From Burkholderiales bacterium (lineage in GTDB: Bacteria > Pseudomonadota > Gammaproteobacteria > Burkholderiales > SG8-39): a DNA stretch of 16,129 bases. The position numbers were made by a program, and so were the translations under genes. Shown piece by piece: positions 1 to 6,442 of the stretch. The DNA lies in NCBI GenBank assembly GCA_919902965.1, contig CAKKSJ010000146.1:1-16129 (forward strand), read 5' to 3'. The notes beneath the pieces were generated by a model. That model had not been told where the DNA came from. It searched no databases and was given only the letters and a program-made list of their open reading frames with translations. How positions within the stretch are numbered: position 1 is the first letter of the stretch; each line of letters starts with the position of its first letter.

Positions 1-1
1 A

Positions 2-967
2 CATGTCGTCATCCAACCCAGCCGCCACGAGTTTTTCGTCGATGGCGCCGATACCATTCTCGATGCCGCGCTGCGCTCGGGACTTGCGCTGAATTACGGC
101 TGCAGCAATGGCAACTGCGGGCTGTGCAAGGCGCGTGTCGTCTCCGGCGAGGTGCAGAAAGTCCGCCAGCAGGACTATGTGCTGAGCGAAGCGGAAAAGC
201 GCCAGGGATACACGCTGCTTTGCTCAAACACGGCGGTCAGCGATCTGGTGATCGAGGCGCTGGAGTCGGCCCTGCCCGCCGATATTCCGCCGCAGCAGAT
301 CGTGGCGCGGGTCAAGGCCGTGCAGGCGCTGGGCGAGGACCTGATGTTGTTGCACCTGCAGACGCCGCGTACCAGCCGCCTGCGTTTTCTGGCAGGCCAG
401 AATTTGACTCTGAGCTCGGGCGAGGCTTCGGCGCAGCTGCCGATCGCAAGCTGCCCCTGCGATGACCGTAACCTGCAGTTCCATGTCGCGCGCAATCCGC
501 AGGACAGCTTCGCGCGCAAGGTGTTCGGTCCGCTCAAGTCCGGCGACGCGCTCACGCTGTTTGGCCCATGGGGTGACTTTGTGCTGTGCCCGGATTCTCC
601 GCGGTCCATTTTGTTTATCGCCCTCGATACCGGTTTTGCGCCGATCAAGAGCCTGCTCGAACATGCCATGGCGCTGGAACTGTCGGAGCGGCTCTACCTG
701 TACTGGCTTGCGACGCCCACGAACGGCCATTACCTTGCCAATCTGTGCCGCTCCTGGGCCGATGCATTGGATAATTTCTCGTATATGCCGATTACCGCGG
801 AACCGGGAGATGCGCTTGAGCTTATCCGCAGCGTCGGCGCGGACCACGCCGATCTGAATGGCTTCGACATCTACGTCGCCGGGCCGGAAACATTCGTGAA
901 CACTGCCACAATGACATTGCTGGAGCAGGGTTTTCCGCGCAAACAATTGACCGCCGCTATCGTCTGA
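2..967 (+). CDS. [2Fe-2S] ferredoxin / ferredoxin-reductase-like protein (5' end outside the window)
   Basis: The frame is open from the window edge, so the true start lies upstream; 321 residues are visible. Visible residues 1-80 form a plant-type ferredoxin domain with Cys at 34, 39, 42 and 74 (C-x4-C-x2-C-x31-C), enough to bind one [2Fe-2S] cluster. The rest resembles the FAD and NAD(P) domains of the ferredoxin-NADP-reductase superfamily, closest in architecture to CDP-6-deoxy-glucoseen reductase types: FGPWGDFVL and TGFAPIKSLLEHA fit conserved blocks. The usual FAD motif R-x-Y-S is replaced by QLPIAS, and the usual GGTG nucleotide loop reads LDTG. Flavin or NAD(P)H binding may therefore be altered or lost. 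It is followed 2 bases later by the next gene, suggesting co-transcription. The role is probably electron transfer; substrate and partner are unknown. Confidence 0.8.
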   Translation, partial: HVVIQPSRHEFFVDGADTILDAALRSGLALNYGCSNGNCGLCKARVVSGEVQKVRQQDYVLSEAEKRQGYTLLCSNTAVSDLVIEALESALPADIPPQQIVARVKAVQALGEDLMLLHLQTPRTSRLRFLAGQNLTLSSGEASAQLPIASCPCDDRNLQFHVARNPQDSFARKVFGPLKSGDALTLFGPWGDFVLCPDSPRSILFIALDTGFAPIKSLLEHAMALELSERLYLYWLATPTNGHYLANLCRSWADALDNFSYMPITAEPGDALELIRSVGADHADLNGFDIYVAGPETFVNTATMTLLEQGFPRKQLTAAIV

Positions 968-969
968 CC

Positions 970-1197
970 ATGCCCTACTATATCTACAAGGTGTTCAGCT
1001 TCCCGATCCGCAGGCTGGAGAAACTCGAGCAGCACCAGGCATTCCGCGACGCTTCCGCGCGCGCCAAGGCCTTGCGCGCCGCGTCGGCCCCGGAGGCGGC
1101 GAGCAGCATCAAAATGATTCTTGCCGAAAACGAATTGCAGGCTGAAGACCTGCTGTCACAGCTGCGTGCACCGCAGCCCAACCCGCAAGACGACTGA
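970..1197 (+). CDS. Small conserved-type protein of unknown function
   Basis: The protein has 75 residues. The start ATG lies 2 bases after the stop of the ferredoxin-reductase-like gene, which supports translation by coupling in one operon. The N-terminus begins MPYYIYKVFSFP. The rest is Ala-, Arg- and Glu-rich and probably helical (about residues 16-65), possibly forming a short coiled coil, and the tail is polar (PQPNPQDD). No Cys, signal peptide or membrane segment is present. I do not assign a function. The case that it is real rests on tight packing between two genes on the same strand and on its composition matching its neighbours. Confidence 0.65.
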   Translation: MPYYIYKVFSFPIRRLEKLEQHQAFRDASARAKALRAASAPEAASSIKMILAENELQAEDLLSQLRAPQPNPQDD

Positions 1198-1206
1198 GCG
1201 CCGGAC

Positions 1207-1686
1207 ATGGATGAATCGGCTTTCCGCCGGGCGCGCGATGCAGTGGTGCCACGCCCCTGCGTGTTCGAACAGGCCCTGCTGGCCGGTGCTTGCGCCTGTT
1301 CGCTGGCCGCGCGGCGCAATATCGCTGAGCGCGAGGCCGTCGCCTGCGATTCTTCGCCTGCACACAGGGAATGTGCACAACTGTACGCCCTGTTGCTGCA
1401 GAAATCCGCGTTCGCGCTGAAGCTCACCCATGTAGAACTGCCCCTGCCGCATGCGAGGCAAATGAAAGTGGAATGCGGCGGGCTGCTGGGAGTGCAGCAA
1501 GCGGCCGCCAGCGCCGGCGACATGCCTGCGCCGCCAGTCGCGCAGGAACCCGCTTCGGTCGCGGACGTGCGTCGCCTGGTGCGGAATTGTGTCGGGAAAT
1601 TCGGCGCTCTGGCGAACCTGCCGTACTCCGCCATAATCCAATCGGTGGTCGCCTATCAAACCCGGCGTCGCCGGCCGGAACAATGA
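1207..1686 (+). CDS. Cys-rich conserved-type protein of unknown function
   Basis: The protein has 159 residues and starts 9 bases after the preceding stop. It contains seven Cys (about 18, 29, 31, 47, 56, 90, 128), including a CAC pair and a CGG. This density in a short cytoplasmic-looking protein suggests metal or cluster binding, but no named motif is matched. There is no signal peptide or membrane helix. The C-terminus is basic (QTRRRRPEQ). Its stop TGA overlaps the ATG of the next gene as ATGA (1683-1686), so the two are translationally coupled and probably function together. The function is unknown. Confidence 0.65.
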   Translation: MDESAFRRARDAVVPRPCVFEQALLAGACACSLAARRNIAEREAVACDSSPAHRECAQLYALLLQKSAFALKLTHVELPLPHARQMKVECGGLLGVQQAAASAGDMPAPPVAQEPASVADVRRLVRNCVGKFGALANLPYSAIIQSVVAYQTRRRRPEQ

Positions 1687-2741
1687 CGCCTTTTCCAAAT
1701 TTTCCAGAACTGGTGCAGCGCGTGCAGCGCAACTGCCACATCGCGGACGCGCGTTATGCGCGCGATGCGACGCTATGCAATTACCTGCTCGAGATGCGCG
1801 AGTTTTACCGCTGGGAGCACGAGGTCCCGCTGACACGGACATTGCCGCGGCAGGAACTCGGCAACTGGATATCGGAGCGTGAGGCGCTGTGGGACGGATT
1901 GCAGGCCGACGCGCTCGAGCCGCTGCCGCTGGGCGCGCGCAGCTATGATGCCTTCGATGTTGCAGCCATCAACGCCGCACTGGTACCGCGGGGGCTGGTC
2001 TATGGCGGAGGCTACGGCCGTTTTGGCAAACCGCATTTCTTTCTGGCGCAACTCAAGCGCCGCGAGCAGCGTGAGGGACTCACGCTGTTCGTTTCGGGCT
2101 GCGAATATGCGCGCGACCTCACCGCCCCGCCCGCCGCATTGCTCGACGGCGCGGTGTTCCTGCGCGAGGACGCGCTGCGCCGCTGGATATGGGACAAGAT
2201 TGAAATCTGGGGCGTGCGCAAGGTCCGGGGCGCGCTGAAGTCCGCGCTCGAGTGTTATGACTTTGCTGCCGATGCCGATGCGGCACTGGAGCGCATGGCC
2301 GAACAGGAGGCGGAGACGCTGATCCTGCACGAAATCGGCGAGGCCATGGCCGAGCCGCTGCTGGGGCCTGCCTGGCGCGATCTCATCGCTTCGTTTAGCG
2401 GCCGGCGGGCGGAAATCGTAGCGCGCGCCGTGCGCGACAACCTGGCCGACTGCCTGTCCACCCTGCCGCGCCTGATCGAGCGCGACGCGGCCGGCTCGAT
2501 GCACTTTTATTTCGCCAACTTCGAGGGCGTGCGCAGCGCCATGTTCCCGCTGCTGGCCGAGGCTTACCGCGGCTGGCGCGAGAGCGGGAGTACCGATGCA
2601 CTACGCGAGGCCGTCCAGGCCGGCAGCGCGCACTGGCAAGAAGCCGCGCTTCGCATTCTGCGCCTGCATCAGGCCGACCCCGCAGTTGCCGAGGGGACCA
2701 TTGCTGCATGGGTAGAGGAGCCTGGCGCGCTGGTGCTTTGA
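1683..2741 (+). CDS. Conserved unknown protein, possibly Sfum_1244 family
   Basis: The protein has 352 residues. The ATG at 1683 is chosen because it forms an ATGA overlap with the stop of the Cys-rich gene; the same frame extends upstream without a better start. The N-terminal part (NCHIADARYARDATLCNYLL, about residues 18-37) and the central block GLVYGGGYGRFGKPHFFLA (about 106-124) resemble, from memory, a family named Sfum_1244 in public annotation. That assignment is a recollection I could not test. The protein is soluble, acidic and mostly helical in the C-terminal half, with no catalytic signature I recognise. It is the last gene of the four-gene left operon, and the next gene is convergent. 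The function is unknown. Confidence 0.7.
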   Translation: MTPFPNFPELVQRVQRNCHIADARYARDATLCNYLLEMREFYRWEHEVPLTRTLPRQELGNWISEREALWDGLQADALEPLPLGARSYDAFDVAAINAALVPRGLVYGGGYGRFGKPHFFLAQLKRREQREGLTLFVSGCEYARDLTAPPAALLDGAVFLREDALRRWIWDKIEIWGVRKVRGALKSALECYDFAADADAALERMAEQEAETLILHEIGEAMAEPLLGPAWRDLIASFSGRRAEIVARAVRDNLADCLSTLPRLIERDAAGSMHFYFANFEGVRSAMFPLLAEAYRGWRESGSTDALREAVQAGSAHWQEAALRILRLHQADPAVAEGTIAAWVEEPGALVL

Positions 2742-2846
2742 CTGGCCATCCATTTCGGTCTTGTGCGGATCAAGGCCTGCATGATTGTCTATCTTGCCAT
2801 GCTGTTGAATCGGGGCCGCATCGAAACAAGCAACAATTTATCCTGA

Positions 2847-3248
2847 TCACGCGGCGAGCGCCTGCGCAAGCGAGCGCGTCAGGTCGGGCGCGGCGGCGCG
2901 CAGTTTCGCATCTTCAGTCACGAGCTTCGTGCCCAGCGTATCCGCCACCGCGAGAAAGCGTGCATCGTAGGCCGACACCGCAAAGCGCTCGGCGCAGCGC
3001 AGGGCGCGCAAGTTCGGGACGCTCAACAGCTCACGTACGCGTCTCGCAGCCTCGGCAAGCAAGGACTCTGTTTGCTGGCTGCTCAGGGCATGCATGCGCC
3101 TATAGGTCGCCAGTACGTTGCTGAATTCGACCAGGAGAAAGGCTTCGCTGCGCCAGTCGGAATCCTTCGCGAACAAGGCCTGCGCCTGCTTGGTGCGATC
3201 GCCTTCGATCAGCAGGTAGGCGAGGATATTCGTATCGACGACGACCAT
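2847..3248 (-). CDS. vapC: VapC-type PIN-domain toxin (ribonuclease)
   Basis: The protein has 133 residues, the usual size for VapC. PIN-domain acidic residues are all visible: Asp5 in VVVDTNILAYLL, Glu41 in LLVEFSNVL, Asp95 in SAYDARFLAVA and Asp113 in LVTEDAKL. In the family these hold Mg2+/Mn2+ for RNA cleavage, typically of tRNA or rRNA sites. It lies 13 bases downstream of a ribbon-helix-helix antitoxin gene on the same strand, the classic antitoxin-toxin order. The target RNA cannot be read from the sequence. Its 3' end faces the convergent left operon across a 105-base gap in which I see no clear terminator. Confidence 0.88.
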   Translation of the reverse strand: MVVVDTNILAYLLIEGDRTKQAQALFAKDSDWRSEAFLLVEFSNVLATYRRMHALSSQQTESLLAEAARRVRELLSVPNLRALRCAERFAVSAYDARFLAVADTLGTKLVTEDAKLRAAAPDLTRSLAQALAA

Positions 3249-3261
3249 TCGGTGGAACAGG

Positions 3262-3501
3262 CTAATCGCGGCCGGCGGCTATTGCTGCTTCGATAGCGTC
3301 GATGGTCAGCGGGGACTGATGTTTCAGCCGCACCGGCTTGGGTGGGCGTACAGACGGCTCGGCGGCCGGCAGTGCTGCGATCCCGGCTTCCAGCAGTTGC
3401 GCGACCGCATCCTTCAGTTTCTGGTTGCGGTGAACCGCGCGCAGCTTAACGCGGCGCATCAACTCGTCCGGCAATTCAAGTGTCGTTTTCATGTTTCCCA
3501 T
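3262..3501 (-). CDS. vapB: VapB-type ribbon-helix-helix antitoxin
   Basis: The protein has 79 residues from the ATG at 3501, or 76 from the in-frame ATG at 3492, which gives the more typical opening MKTTLELPDELMRRVK. Neither has a strong Shine-Dalgarno sequence. Residues 4-45 match an Arc/MetJ-like ribbon-helix-helix DNA-binding domain (beta strand KTTLEL, then helices). The Pro-rich segment and C-terminal helix would wrap the PIN toxin. It should neutralise VapC and, with it, repress the promoter. A perfect inverted repeat at 3507-3524, immediately upstream, is a plausible operator. The gene begins 30 bases after the stop of the Rieske fusion gene, so read-through from that gene is possible. 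Confidence 0.83.
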   Translation of the reverse strand: MGNMKTTLELPDELMRRVKLRAVHRNQKLKDAVAQLLEAGIAALPAAEPSVRPPKPVRLKHQSPLTIDAIEAAIAAGRD

Positions 3502-3506
3502 ATTAC

Positions 3507-3524
3507 CATAAAACCGCTTTTATG
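3507..3524. promoter_or_regulatory. Inverted repeat upstream of vapB (candidate operator)
   Basis: The sequence is CATAAAA-CCGC-TTTTATG, with perfect 7-base arms and a 4-base centre. It is AT-rich in an otherwise GC-rich region and ends 6 bases from the vapB ATG at 3501, where autoregulatory operators of VapBC pairs are typically found. The operator role is inferred from position and family. Confidence 0.45.
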
Positions 3525-3531
3525 TGGCACT

Positions 3532-4158
3532 CTACCAATGCGCAAGCAGTCTTCCGTTCTCGACTTTCGCTTCGAAACGCTTCAGCGGCTGGGTTCCTTT
3601 TTTCACGCAGGCGCCGGTGGTGAGGTCGAACGCCCACTTGTGCTTGGGGCAGGTCAACTCGAGACCATCGATGGCCAGGTGCGGGATGTTGGTGACCTGA
3701 TGCGGGCAGCGGCTGTCGTAGACGCGATAGTCCTTGCCCTTGCGGTAGACGAATAGCCCGCGGCCGTCGCAGTCCAGGCGCAGCGCTTTACCATCGCGGA
3801 ACTGCGCGACCGCTGCGATATCGTGCCAACGCGCGGCGGCGCCCATGTTCTCCGGGCGGAATTCCGGCAGATCGAGCGCGAGGATGACCTCCACCGCCCA
3901 GACGATTTTCGCCAGCCCCAGCGCGGGGAATGCCATCATGATGGCATCGAGCACTTCCATCGGATTCGCGCCGTCGCGCAGCGCGCGCAGTAGGTACTGG
4001 CGCAGGCCGGCTTCGGTCTGCGAATGCACTTTGGTGATGACCGAAATCAGCGCGCGCGTCTTGGGGTCGAGGTGCTTGCCGGCCTCCTTGAGGAATTTGA
4101 AGTAATGCGGAATTGCGTCGGGCCGCACTTCCATCAAGTAATTCAGAGCGTCGCTCAT
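3532..4158 (-). CDS. AhpD/CMD-like domain fused to a Rieske [2Fe-2S] domain
   Basis: The protein has 208 residues. Residues 1-98 resemble the carboxymuconolactone decarboxylase/AhpD all-helical domain (DPKTRALISVITKV, then LLRALRDGANPMEVLDAIMM). The catalytic Cys pair of AhpD-type enzymes is absent: the corresponding stretch reads SQTEAGLRQY. Residues about 110-208 form a Rieske ferredoxin-type domain with Cys151-Pro-His153 and Cys170-x2-His173 as cluster ligands. The protein could be an electron carrier or a ligand-binding and redox fusion rather than a peroxidase. It is divergent from the SMP-30 hydrolase gene, which suggests a link to the catabolic cluster. vapBC follows on the same strand. 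The start ATG at 4158 has only a weak upstream AGGCG. The reaction is unknown. Confidence 0.82.
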   Translation of the reverse strand: MSDALNYLMEVRPDAIPHYFKFLKEAGKHLDPKTRALISVITKVHSQTEAGLRQYLLRALRDGANPMEVLDAIMMAFPALGLAKIVWAVEVILALDLPEFRPENMGAAARWHDIAAVAQFRDGKALRLDCDGRGLFVYRKGKDYRVYDSRCPHQVTNIPHLAIDGLELTCPKHKWAFDLTTGACVKKGTQPLKRFEAKVENGRLLAHW

Positions 4159-4170
4159 GGCACATCGCCT

Positions 4171-4197
4171 GTAGAAGAAAGGAGGCTTTCATTCTAC
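4171..4197 (-). promoter_or_regulatory. Imperfect 11-bp inverted repeat in the leader of the AhpD-Rieske gene
   Basis: Left arm GTAGAAGAAAG (4171-4181), centre GAGG, right arm CTTTC-A-TTCTAC (4186-4197). The arms pair over 11 bases with a single bulged A at 4191. The repeat ends 13 bases upstream of the start codon at 4158. In the - strand transcript it would form a stable 5'-leader hairpin; alternatively it is a protein-binding site. No run of T follows it on either strand, so it does not look like an intrinsic terminator. Confidence 0.5.
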
Positions 4198-4235
4198 CCG
4201 CGGCCACCGGCGAGGGTGCGGCCTTCAGCCGTCGC

Positions 4236-4264
4236 TTGACAATGCCACAGTTAATGCATACATT
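4236..4264 (+). promoter_or_regulatory. Candidate sigma-70 promoter of the catabolic cluster
   Basis: TTGACA at 4236-4241 matches the -35 consensus exactly. A 17-base spacer then leads to TACATT (4259-4264, 4 of 6 to the -10 consensus); CATTAT at 4261-4266 is an alternative with a 19-base spacer. The predicted start would lie about 20-25 bases before the GTG at 4294. The -10 region overlaps the inverted repeat at 4252-4265, as expected for a repressible promoter. Confidence 0.5.
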
Positions 4265-4265
4265 A
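4252..4265. promoter_or_regulatory. TAATG-CATA-CATTA inverted repeat, candidate GntR/FCD operator
   Basis: Perfect 5-base arms flank a 4-base centre. The core ATGCATACAT is close to the ATGTATACAT type of site bound by several FCD-subfamily GntR repressors. It overlaps the candidate -10 element of the catabolic cluster, and the cluster ends with a GntR/FCD gene. Binding by that regulator is an inference. Confidence 0.4.
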
Positions 4266-4293
4266 TCGAACACGCAAAATAGGAGGAGCTGTC

Positions 4294-5277
4294 GTGAACC
4301 CCACGGCAGGTATGGAACCCCGCATCGCGCTTTCCGCCCTGCGCTTCACCGCCAGCGGCCTGAAGCGGCCCGAGTGCGTACTGGCGACCGCGGCCGGTGT
4401 GCTGTACACCTCGGACTGGCGCGGCGGGGTGGCGCGGACCCCGGCCAATGGCAGCCCGCAGCTTTTCTCGGCTAGCCTTCCAGGCGGCAGGCCGCTCAGG
4501 CCCAATGGCATTGCCCTGCGCGCGGATGGCAGCTTCCTGCTGGCCGATCTGGGTGACACCCAGGGCGGCATTTTTCAACTGCGGCGCGACGGTACGGTCA
4601 CTGCATTTCTCGAGGCGATCGACGGTGTCCCCCTGCCGCCGTCCAACTATGTGGTCGAGGACGGCAAGCGCACCTGGCTCAGCGTGAGCACCCGCCAGCA
4701 GCCGCGTGCGCTGGCTTATCGGAGCGATATCGCCGACGGTTTTGTCGCCGTCGTCGACGCGCGCGGGGCACGCATTGTTGCCGATGGACTGTGCTACACA
4801 AACGAGGCGCTGCCGAGCCCGGACGGCCGGTGGCTCTACGTGAATGAAACTTTTGCGCGACGCCTGACGCGCTTTCGCATCGGCGCTGGTGCGGTGCTAT
4901 CGGGTCGGGAAACCGTCGCGACCTTCGGTCACGGCAGCTTTCCGGATGGGCTGAGTTTTGATGCGGAAGGCGGCATCTGGATCACCTCCATCGTTTCCAA
5001 CCGGGTGATTCGCGTGCTGCCTGACGGAACTCAGGTCTTGATGCTGGAAGATAGCGATCCGGTCCACGTGGAGTGGGTGGAACAAGCTTTCCAGTCCGGC
5101 GACATGGGTCGCCCGCATCTGGACAAGGCCAGCGGCCGGGTTCTGAAAAATATTTCCAGTCTCGCTTTCGGTGGTCCCGGATTGCGCACTGCCTACCTCG
5201 GCTGCCTGCTCGACGACCGGATCGCGTATTTTGATGCGCCGGTGGCCGGGCATCCGCCCCACCACTGGAATTTCTGA
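4294..5277 (+). CDS. SMP-30/gluconolactonase-family hydrolase
   Basis: The protein has 327 residues. The GTG at 4294 is chosen because AGGAGGA (4281-4287) sits 6 bases upstream; an in-frame ATG at 4312 lacks such a site. The sequence reads as a six-bladed beta-propeller of the SMP-30/gluconolactonase/LRE family, with repeated G-x-L/I-x-x-x-D-x-x-G blade patterns. Likely metal ligands are Glu27 (RPECVL), Asn118, Asn170 (CYTNEALPSPDGRWLYVNE) and Asp218 (FPDGLSFDAEGGIWIT). There is no signal peptide, so it is cytoplasmic. Family members open sugar lactones or related esters. Here it opens a cluster of two dehydrogenases and a TRAP transporter, consistent with hydrolysing a lactone intermediate of the imported compound. 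The actual substrate is not determined. Confidence 0.85.
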   Translation: MNPTAGMEPRIALSALRFTASGLKRPECVLATAAGVLYTSDWRGGVARTPANGSPQLFSASLPGGRPLRPNGIALRADGSFLLADLGDTQGGIFQLRRDGTVTAFLEAIDGVPLPPSNYVVEDGKRTWLSVSTRQQPRALAYRSDIADGFVAVVDARGARIVADGLCYTNEALPSPDGRWLYVNETFARRLTRFRIGAGAVLSGRETVATFGHGSFPDGLSFDAEGGIWITSIVSNRVIRVLPDGTQVLMLEDSDPVHVEWVEQAFQSGDMGRPHLDKASGRVLKNISSLAFGGPGLRTAYLGCLLDDRIAYFDAPVAGHPPHHWNF

Positions 5278-5318
5278 TGCCTCGCGGCAAATAAACACTA
5301 ACGAGGGCGTAAAAGCTC

Positions 5319-6437
5319 ATGAGCAAACAGCTATTCAAAATCGCAGTTCTGCCGGGCGACGGCATAGGCGACGAAATAATGGACGCCTGCACCAAAGTGC
5401 TGGACCGCCTGCTGGCGGATCAGCCGCGCTTTGGATTCAGCTACGTTTACACGCCCGGCGGGGCGCAGTACTACGCCGACACCGGCGTCGCACTGCCCGA
5501 GAGCACCTTGCGCGCGTGCGAGGATGCGGATGCGATTCTTTTTGGCGCCATGGGGCTTCCGCACATCCGTTACCCCAACGGCACGGAAGTAAATCCGCAG
5601 ATCGATTTGCGCAAGCAATTCGATCTGTTTGCCGGCGTGCGACCGATACGCGCCATCCCGGGCGTGCCTTCGGTGCTGGCGGACCCGCGCGCCGCGCAGA
5701 TAGATTTCGTGCTGGTACGCGAACAGTCGGAGGGCCTGTTTTACGGCCGCCTTTACCCGGAGATGCAGCCAAAAGGCAACGATCAGGAGGCGTTCGACCT
5801 GGGACGCACTACGCGCGCGGGGTCCGAGCGCCTGTTCGATTTTTCGTTCCGGCTGGCGCGGCAGCGGCGTGCCGCCAATCCGTCCAAGGGGCGCGTCACC
5901 TGTGTGGACAAGTCCAATGTGCTCGCCGGCATGGCTTTCCTCAACAAGATTTTTTGGGAGCGCGCCAAGCTCAATCCGGATATCGTCGCCGACCATTGCT
6001 ATGTCGATGCCATGGCGCTGAACCTGATCATGCGGCCCTGGGACTACGATGTGCTTCCCACCGAAAACCAGTTTGGAGACATTCTCTCGGACCTCGCAGC
6101 CGGATTGATCGGCGGACTGGGCATGTCGCCCTCGGGCGACATCGGCGAAAAGTACGGGCTGTTTCAACCCAGCCACGGTTCTGCGCCGGACATCGCCGGG
6201 CAGGGCAAGGCCAATCCGACGGCGATGATACTTTCCGCGGCCATGATGCTGGAGTGGCTGGGTGAGCAACACCAGTTGCCCGAGGCCGGTGTCGAGGCAC
6301 TGCGTCTGCGCCAGGCGGTCGATGCCGCCTTCGCATCAGGCAGGGTCCGGTCCTTCGAGCTGGGCGGGAACGACGGTACGGACGCGATCACTGCGGCCAT
6401 TCTTGCGTCGCTGGCGCAGCGGCTGGCGCTGGCCTAG
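5319..6437 (+). CDS. Isocitrate/isopropylmalate/tartrate dehydrogenase-family enzyme
   Basis: The protein has 372 residues, normal for beta-decarboxylating dehydrogenases. Substrate and metal residues are in place: Arg98 (DLRKQF), Arg108 (GVRPIR), Arg134 (VREQSEG), Tyr142 (FYGR), Lys198 (DKSN), Asp230 (YVDAM), and Asp254 and Asp258 (NQFGDILSDL). The nucleotide-binding region is HGSAPDIAGQGKANP. The reaction would be NAD(P)+-dependent oxidation of a 2-hydroxy acid, often with loss of CO2. LeuB itself is less likely, because there are no leucine genes nearby and a lactonase and TRAP transporter surround it. A tartrate-, malate- or alkylmalate-like substrate fits better. The upstream ribosome site is weak (GAGGG about 12 bases before the ATG). 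It begins 41 bases after the lactonase gene. Confidence 0.85.
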   Translation: MSKQLFKIAVLPGDGIGDEIMDACTKVLDRLLADQPRFGFSYVYTPGGAQYYADTGVALPESTLRACEDADAILFGAMGLPHIRYPNGTEVNPQIDLRKQFDLFAGVRPIRAIPGVPSVLADPRAAQIDFVLVREQSEGLFYGRLYPEMQPKGNDQEAFDLGRTTRAGSERLFDFSFRLARQRRAANPSKGRVTCVDKSNVLAGMAFLNKIFWERAKLNPDIVADHCYVDAMALNLIMRPWDYDVLPTENQFGDILSDLAAGLIGGLGMSPSGDIGEKYGLFQPSHGSAPDIAGQGKANPTAMILSAAMMLEWLGEQHQLPEAGVEALRLRQAVDAAFASGRVRSFELGGNDGTDAITAAILASLAQRLALA

Positions 6438-6442
6438 CGGCG

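Noticed and set aside
2742..2846. Terminator between the left operon and vapC
   Set aside because: The 105-base convergent gap shows no convincing GC-rich stem followed by a T-run on either strand.
5331..6272. A 313-residue open frame on the - strand
   Set aside because: It is the complement of the isopropylmalate/tartrate-dehydrogenase-like gene, which carries a full set of catalytic residues.
5319..6437. Assignment as leuB (leucine biosynthesis)
   Set aside because: The family motifs fit several substrates, and the neighbours are a lactonase, an oxidoreductase and a TRAP transporter, with no leuC, leuD or leuA.
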